This document shows positions 52,028 through 64,000 of a DNA stretch of 64,000 bases, one piece after another. The stretch is from Mycobacterium kyorinense (lineage in GTDB: Bacteria; Actinomycetota; Actinomycetes; Mycobacteriales; Mycobacteriaceae). Location of the stretch: positions 32,658 to 96,657 of the forward strand of contig NZ_LQPE01000132.1 in assembly GCF_002101735.1 (NCBI RefSeq). Reading direction: 5' to 3'. Under the pieces are notes generated by a model. The model made no database searches, was not told where the DNA came from, and saw nothing but the letters and a program-made list of their open reading frames with translations. Made by a program: the position numbers and the translations under genes. The first letter of the stretch is position 1. Each line of letters starts with the position of its first letter.

Positions 52028-52074
52028 GCCTCTAGTGTTACATTTTTTCGACAACCGCACAAGAGACGTAATGC

Positions 52075-52914
52075 TCAGTCGGCGTGGCCGGCGAAAAACC
52101 GCCATAGCGTGGGCGTCGCGAATTGGGGCCACTCGTGGCCCCCGCCGTCGACGGTCATCAGGACGACGCTGCGGTTGTCGGGACACTCGGCGGTCGAGGT
52201 GGTGACCCGGCGCTCGGTGCTGGTGGTAGGCGGTGCGCAGTGGTCGACGTTGCGCCAGAAGGCATTTACCTGCGGCACCGGTGGGCCGTCGATGTGGGCG
52301 ACGCCGGCGCCGCGTCCGCCGTTGTAGCGGATGTTCTGGTCGCCGGTGCCGTGGATGTGCATCACCGATGTGCGATGCGGCGAGGAGCAGGGGTCGAGTT
52401 GGGTGGCCGCATCGGGACCGATCGCCGCGAACATGCCGGTATGGCACGCCAGCGTGTAGGCCATGATGCCGCCGTTGCTGATACCGGTGGCGTAGATCCG
52501 CGACGCGTCGACCCCGATCGCGTGGCTGATCTCGGTGACCGTCGCCGTGATGAAGCCGACGTCGTCGACGCCGTCGCGGTCGGGTTGGCCACAGCATCCC
52601 CCGCCGGTGTTCCAGGCCCGCCCGACGCCGTCGGGATAGGCGACCAGAAATTTCATCGAGTCGGCCAATTGGTTCCAGCCGTAAGCCTTTTCGGCTTGCC
52701 GCGCGCTGCCGAACCCGCCGTGCAGCATCACCACCAGCGGCGCCGACTCCGGCAGCCCGGCCGGCTTGTACACCCGATAGGTCCGATCCAGGCCGCCGAC
52801 GCTGATCGTGTGCACGCTGGTCCCGTCCGGCAATGCGGCCGTCGCGGGCGGGGACGCCGAGCACGCCGCCACCGTCGCGAGCACACCGAGCAACGCAGCG
52901 AGGCGGGCGAACAT
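52075..52914 (-). CDS. lpqP: Lipoprotein esterase LpqP (PHB depolymerase family)
   Basis: 279 residues. Lipobox VAAC near residue 18, then an alpha/beta-hydrolase of the esterase_phb / feruloyl esterase type: VVMLHGGFGSA, nucleophile in GISNGG, and the catalytic His in GGGHEWP. Likely an exported esterase acting on polyester or aromatic esters. It follows nfo by two bases. Confidence 0.9.
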   Translation of the reverse strand: MFARLAALLGVLATVAACSASPPATAALPDGTSVHTISVGGLDRTYRVYKPAGLPESAPLVVMLHGGFGSARQAEKAYGWNQLADSMKFLVAYPDGVGRAWNTGGGCCGQPDRDGVDDVGFITATVTEISHAIGVDASRIYATGISNGGIMAYTLACHTGMFAAIGPDAATQLDPCSSPHRTSVMHIHGTGDQNIRYNGGRGAGVAHIDGPPVPQVNAFWRNVDHCAPPTTSTERRVTTSTAECPDNRSVVLMTVDGGGHEWPQFATPTLWRFFAGHAD

Positions 52915-52916
52915 GG

Positions 52917-53669
52917 CTACCCGACGCGGTCGCGCAGGAAGGCGATGTCGTCTTTGCGGCCCTCGTCGGCGGTTTCGCAGACGACGGGCGCGTTGGCCGC
53001 TTTCACCACTGCGACCAGCAGCTCGGGATCGATTTGGCCGGAGCCGATGTTGGCGTGGCGATCCGCGCCAGAGCCCGCCGCGTCCCGGGAGTCGTTGCAG
53101 TGCACCAGATCGATGCGGCCGGTGATCGCCTTGATGCGATCTACGGCGTCGATAAGCGCCTCGCCTGCCGCCCACGCGTGGCAGGTGTCCAGGCAGAACC
53201 CGATACCCGTGTCGCCGATGTGGTCCCAGAGCCGCGCGATGGTCTCGAAGTGGCGGGCCATCGCGTGGTCGCCGCCTGCGGTGTTCTCCAAGTACACCGG
53301 CACGTCGGTTTCCAGGCGCTCCATCGCCTTTCGCCAGCGTTCGCAGCCGGCGGCGATGTCGTCGTCGTCGACATGCCCGCCGTGCACGATCACGGCGGTG
53401 GCCGCGATCTCGGCTGCCGCATCGCAGGTGTCCTGGAGAATCTTGCGTGACGGGATGCGCACCCGGTTGTTCGCCGATGCGACGTTGATCAGGTACGGCG
53501 CGTGGACGTAGAGCGGCACGGACGACTCGCGCAGGGTTGCCGCGTCGTCGCGCGGTTTCGGTTTCTTCCAGCTCTGCGGATTGCCGAGGAAGATCTGCAC
53601 CAAATCGGCACCCTCGGCCGCCGCGGCGGCCAGCGGATCCTTCGGGCTTACATGCGAACCGATCAGCAT
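52917..53669 (-). CDS. nfo: Endonuclease IV (AP endonuclease)
   Basis: 250 residues (M. tuberculosis End is 252). Zn-ligand segments are all visible: [63 protein letters not shown] and CETAD. Cleaves abasic sites in base-excision repair. ATG 53669; a terminator-like hairpin lies 33 bp upstream. Confidence 0.95.
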   Translation of the reverse strand: MLIGSHVSPKDPLAAAAAEGADLVQIFLGNPQSWKKPKPRDDAATLRESSVPLYVHAPYLINVASANNRVRIPSRKILQDTCDAAAEIAATAVIVHGGHVDDDDIAAGCERWRKAMERLETDVPVYLENTAGGDHAMARHFETIARLWDHIGDTGIGFCLDTCHAWAAGEALIDAVDRIKAITGRIDLVHCNDSRDAAGSGADRHANIGSGQIDPELLVAVVKAANAPVVCETADEGRKDDIAFLRDRVG

Positions 53670-53701
53670 TGAGCAGAGTCTAGTGGGTCGCGCTCCTCCG
53701 C

Positions 53702-53757
53702 GAGCAGACGCAGAATCGCACGTTTTTGTGCCCAATCGTGCGATTCTGCGTCTGCTC
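53702..53757. terminator. Long hairpin after the DUF559 gene (repeat copy 2)
   Basis: Bases 53702-53722 pair with 53737-53757 (21 bp, 14-nt loop). The arm core GAGCAGACGCAGAATCGCA is identical to copy 3. The stop of the gene at 53756 lies in the right arm. Confidence 0.8.
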
Positions 53758-54643
53758 AGCCGGCCAAGCGCGGTGTCGCTAGGTGGCCGTTGATCCGTGC
53801 TACCAGGCCGAACGGATCGCCGCGGATGTCGTCGACGGTGATCGGAATAGTTGTCCAGCCGCATTCCTGCAGCCGGGCGGTTTTCAGCCGGTCGTGCAGC
53901 AGGGCGTCACGGCCCACATGCCACTCGATGCTGTCGTATTCTGCGACGAGCATCGCTTCGGGCCATGCGAAATCGACGCGCCAGATTCTGCCGTAGTGAT
54001 CGGCAATGCTGTACTGAAGCTCTGGCATTGGTAGTCCACCGTCGATGAACACCAGCCGCGCCTCACTCTCCATCGGCGACTCGGAGCGGCCGTCGGCGTA
54101 GTCGATCAGTTCGCGAACCTTGACGATGCCGCGACGGCCTTTCTGTTCGCGGATGGCGCCGTGCAATTCGCCTTTAGTGCAAGCGCCGACATGCAAGGCC
54201 GCGTCGAACGTCGCCAAGGCTCGTGGGCGTCGCAAGGTCCGTGCGAATTCGATCGCCGTCCATGCCGGGGCGGTTGCCAGTCGGCCCTCGACTCGTCGCA
54301 GCGGAGCACCGATTCGCTGGTGCACCATCAGGTTTCGCGACGGGCGCATCCGTACACCGGGATCAAGCACGTGAACGCGCGACGTGCTCTCGGTATCAAA
54401 GCCGTATAAAGCTGCAGCTGTACCCATACAGGCGACCGCATGACGCCCCATGAAGAGATCGAGTGCCGCTAAGCGGCCCAACAGGTCGGGTTCAGCAGCG
54501 GCGTAAATGCCGTACCACACCCTGATAAGACCGCCGTTCTTCACCTGGACGTCGAGTTCCTGGCGAGTCATCACCGAAAGCAACTGCGATGTCGTCGCGA
54601 AGCCGCCGCCCGCCGCTAGGACGGCTATAGCATCGACGCGCAC
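53756..54643 (-). CDS. DUF559-type protein with AbiEi-like N-terminus
   Basis: 295 residues from GTG. The N-terminal half ([35 protein letters not shown]) is winged-helix-like, as in AbiEi antitoxins; the C-terminal half has a PD-(D/E)xK-like core ([18 protein letters not shown]). Many mycobacteria carry multiple copies. No toxin gene lies next to it. It is bracketed by two copies of the same hairpin, between rpoC and nfo, where M. tuberculosis has other genes, so it may be an insertion. Confidence 0.75.
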   Translation of the reverse strand: MRVDAIAVLAAGGGFATTSQLLSVMTRQELDVQVKNGGLIRVWYGIYAAAEPDLLGRLAALDLFMGRHAVACMGTAAALYGFDTESTSRVHVLDPGVRMRPSRNLMVHQRIGAPLRRVEGRLATAPAWTAIEFARTLRRPRALATFDAALHVGACTKGELHGAIREQKGRRGIVKVRELIDYADGRSESPMESEARLVFIDGGLPMPELQYSIADHYGRIWRVDFAWPEAMLVAEYDSIEWHVGRDALLHDRLKTARLQECGWTTIPITVDDIRGDPFGLVARINGHLATPRLAG

Positions 54644-54701
54644 GCCGGAAGCATGCGAGGGTTTCAGGGAATCGGCGAGTCAGCCTTGGGGATGGCGCAG
54701 T

Positions 54702-54757
54702 GAGCAGACGCAGAATCGCATCGCCAGGGCACCTGGCGTGCGATTCTGCGTCTGCTC
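54702..54757. terminator. rpoBC terminator hairpin (repeat copy 3)
   Basis: Bases 54702-54720 pair with 54739-54757, and an inner stem CGCCAGG/CCTGGCG (54722-54728 with 54732-54738) extends it to 26 bp with one bulge and a 3-nt loop. It lies 7 bp after the rpoC stop. Confidence 0.85.
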
Positions 54758-54764
54758 GCGCTAC

Positions 54765-58739
<3,975 letters not shown>

Positions 58740-58750
58740 CTAGAAAACAA

Positions 58751-62642
<3,892 letters not shown>

Positions 62643-63719
62643 CTATTGAGTGCGGATGGTCTCGGTGGGCGCGTCGTAGTCGCGGTGGCGGCCACGGTCC
62701 TCGCCGCCGAAGTCCCGCTCGTGCGCCGGGTAGTCCTGCGCGGAGCCCTCGAGGGACTCGAGGATTGCTTGCTGGGCGTTCTTGGGCAGCAGGTGCAGGT
62801 TTTCCCGGACTCGGGCCTGACGGCGGGCGACGGCCTTGCGCTCCGGCATGCCCGGGGTGGCGGTGATCTGCGGCGGCACGCCCTCGATCTCCTCGACGCC
62901 GCCGCCGTGGTGGCCGGCCTCCAGGTGGGCCTGCTCCTCGGCCATGGTGGCCTCGTCCTTTTCCTCCGACATACCGATCGGGCCGATCCGGCGGCCGTTG
63001 AGGAACTGCTTGACGACGGGCTCGTCGCTGGTCAGCAGCACCTCGCGCGGCCCGAACATGACCAACTTGCGACGGAACAGCATGCCCATGTTGTCCGGCA
63101 CCGTGCGGGCGATGTTGATGTTGTGCGTGACGATCAGAATCGTGGCGTCGATCTGGGCGTTGATGTCGATCAGCAGCTGGCTCAGGTAGGCGGTACGCAC
63201 GGGGTCAAGACCCGAGTCCGGCTCGTCACAGAGGATGATCTGCGGGTCGAGCACCAGCGAGCGCGCCAAGCCGGCACGCTTTTTCATACCGCCGGAGATC
63301 TCACCGGGGAACTTCTTCTCGTCGCCGGCCAAACCCACGATCGCCAGCTTCTCCATGACGATGTCACGGATTTCGCTTTCCTTCTTCTTTGTGTGCTCAC
63401 GCAACGGGAACGCGGTGTTGTCGTAGATGTTCATCGACCCGAACAGCGCGCCGTCCTGGAACATCACCCCGAACAAAGTGCGGATCTCGTAGAGCTCCTT
63501 GGCCGAGCACTCGGTGATGTCGACGTCGTCGATGATGATCGAGCCGCGCTCTGGGCGCAGCAGCCCGATCAGCGACTTCAAGAACACCGACTTACCGGTA
63601 CCCGACGGGCCCAGCAGCACGCTGACCTCGCCCGGCGGGATATCCATCGTGACGTCTTCCCAGATTCGCTGGGATCCGAAGGACTTGGTAAGTCCCTCAA
63701 CCCGGATTGCCTTGCCCAT
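62643..63719 (-). CDS. mkl: ABC ATPase Mkl/MceG of Mce lipid transporters
   Basis: 358 residues, matching Rv0655. Walker A GPSGTGKS near 37-44, signature SGGMKKRAGLARSL, Walker B ILCDEPDSGLD and the H-loop VTHN. The C-terminal tail (about 260-358) is the extension typical of MceG. It energises several Mce complexes that import fatty acids and sterols. No permease gene is adjacent. Confidence 0.95.
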   Translation of the reverse strand: MGKAIRVEGLTKSFGSQRIWEDVTMDIPPGEVSVLLGPSGTGKSVFLKSLIGLLRPERGSIIIDDVDITECSAKELYEIRTLFGVMFQDGALFGSMNIYDNTAFPLREHTKKKESEIRDIVMEKLAIVGLAGDEKKFPGEISGGMKKRAGLARSLVLDPQIILCDEPDSGLDPVRTAYLSQLLIDINAQIDATILIVTHNINIARTVPDNMGMLFRRKLVMFGPREVLLTSDEPVVKQFLNGRRIGPIGMSEEKDEATMAEEQAHLEAGHHGGGVEEIEGVPPQITATPGMPERKAVARRQARVRENLHLLPKNAQQAILESLEGSAQDYPAHERDFGGEDRGRHRDYDAPTETIRTQ

Positions 63720-63806
63720 GCGAATCCTCCCGATGACGAGGCTGTCTGGCCTGTGGTTTCAGTCACTTTAGCCTACCCGGGCGGCGGGCAACACGCCTAT
63801 CGATCG

Positions 63807-63830
63807 CCTACCCGCCGGTAGGTGTGTCAA
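63807..63830. promoter_or_regulatory. Inverted repeat upstream of mkl
   Basis: CCTACC-CGCC-GGTAGG (63807-63822) next to TTGACA read on the minus strand (63830-63825). Possible operator overlapping the mkl promoter; no convincing -10. Confidence 0.3.
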
Positions 63831-63907
63831 GACTGCGCCCCGCTTCGCCGCGCCTGCGATCGCCGTCTAGATGAGTGATTCCTATCCCGGTCAGTGGTCG
63901 TAGGCGA

Positions 63908-64000
63908 TCAGTGATCGTTTGGTGGGGTGTTGATTTTCCAGTTGTGCCAGATCACGGCGGCCAGTGCGAGTAAGCGTTGAGCGATGCGGGCGAAGACACC
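63908..64000 (-). CDS. C-terminal end of an IS982-like transposase (partial)
   Basis: Thirty codons reading into the window from its right edge: GVFARIAQRLLALAAVIWHNW is the typical C-terminus of IS982-family transposases. The frame ends N-D-H-stop at 63908, while the usual ending (K)RSLIAYDH-stop is readable one frame over to 63891. One base lost in a C run would explain it. Element ends cannot be fixed from this fragment. Confidence 0.7.
   Translation of the reverse strand, partial: GVFARIAQRLLALAAVIWHNWKINTPPNDH

Noticed and set aside
53756..54643. Complete toxin-antitoxin pair at the AbiEi-like gene
   Set aside because: No second small gene or AbiEii-type nucleotidyltransferase lies next to it; neighbours are rpoC and nfo.

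Overview
The window is a GC-rich chromosomal segment of a Mycobacterium. It carries the housekeeping block rpoB-rpoC, rpsL-rpsG-fusA-tuf and the S10 and spc ribosomal-protein clusters. It also carries genes I recognise from the matching M. tuberculosis region: mkl, end/nfo, lpqP, fadE8-echA4-regulator-echA5, a DUF3060 pair, the mycofactocin cluster, and atsA with its formylglycine-generating enzyme. The species cannot be read off directly. Several accessory insertions and an unusual RpoB point to a non-tuberculous species.

Layout, left to right. 1-4.9 kb: sppA (minus), then an F420-type oxidoreductase, a Nudix hydrolase and a beta-lactamase-fold hydrolase (plus). 4.9-9.0 kb: spc half of the ribosomal cluster, transcribed leftwards from rplN to rplO. 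9.3-15.6 kb: a non-ribosomal island of FAAL-type fadD, sulfatase maturase, atsA and a CapA-like gene. 15.6-21.1 kb: S10 half, rpsJ to rpsQ. 21.5-27.3 kb: accessory genes (DUF4442, lipoprotein esterase, P450, and a TetR/MFS pair with twin operators). 27.2-34.4 kb: complete mycofactocin cluster mftGFEDCBA plus divergent mftR. 34.4-41.8 kb: DUF2332, a SpeD-SpeE fusion, a ferredoxin-reductase-like flavoprotein, TetR/CYP144, a mycofactocin-type SDR and a SHOCT membrane protein. 41.8-46.1 kb: tuf, fusA, rpsG, rpsL. 46.3-54.6 kb: TetR, DUF3060 pair, the fadE8 operon, lpqP, nfo and a DUF559 gene. 54.8-62.3 kb: rpoC and rpoB. 62.6 kb to the end: mkl (mceG) and the truncated end of an IS982-like transposase.

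Functional links. MftA-F build the redox cofactor mycofactocin from a 31-residue peptide. MftG and the SDR at 40.0 kb are its likely redox clients. AtsA contains the CSPTR sulfatase motif, and the overlapping upstream partner gene encodes the enzyme that makes its formylglycine. The TetR/P450 and TetR/MFS pairs have palindromes between or before them and look like locally controlled detoxification or lipid-modification units.

Most notable observations: the only rpoB in the window has Asn where rifampicin-sensitive mycobacteria have Ser (E. coli 531, M. tuberculosis 450). There is a one-polypeptide SpeD-SpeE fusion whose APT active site has an altered acid. Three near-identical long hairpins act as apparent terminators. 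A 20-nt element is shared by the leaders of the S10 and str operons. No CRISPR array or tRNA or rRNA gene was seen.
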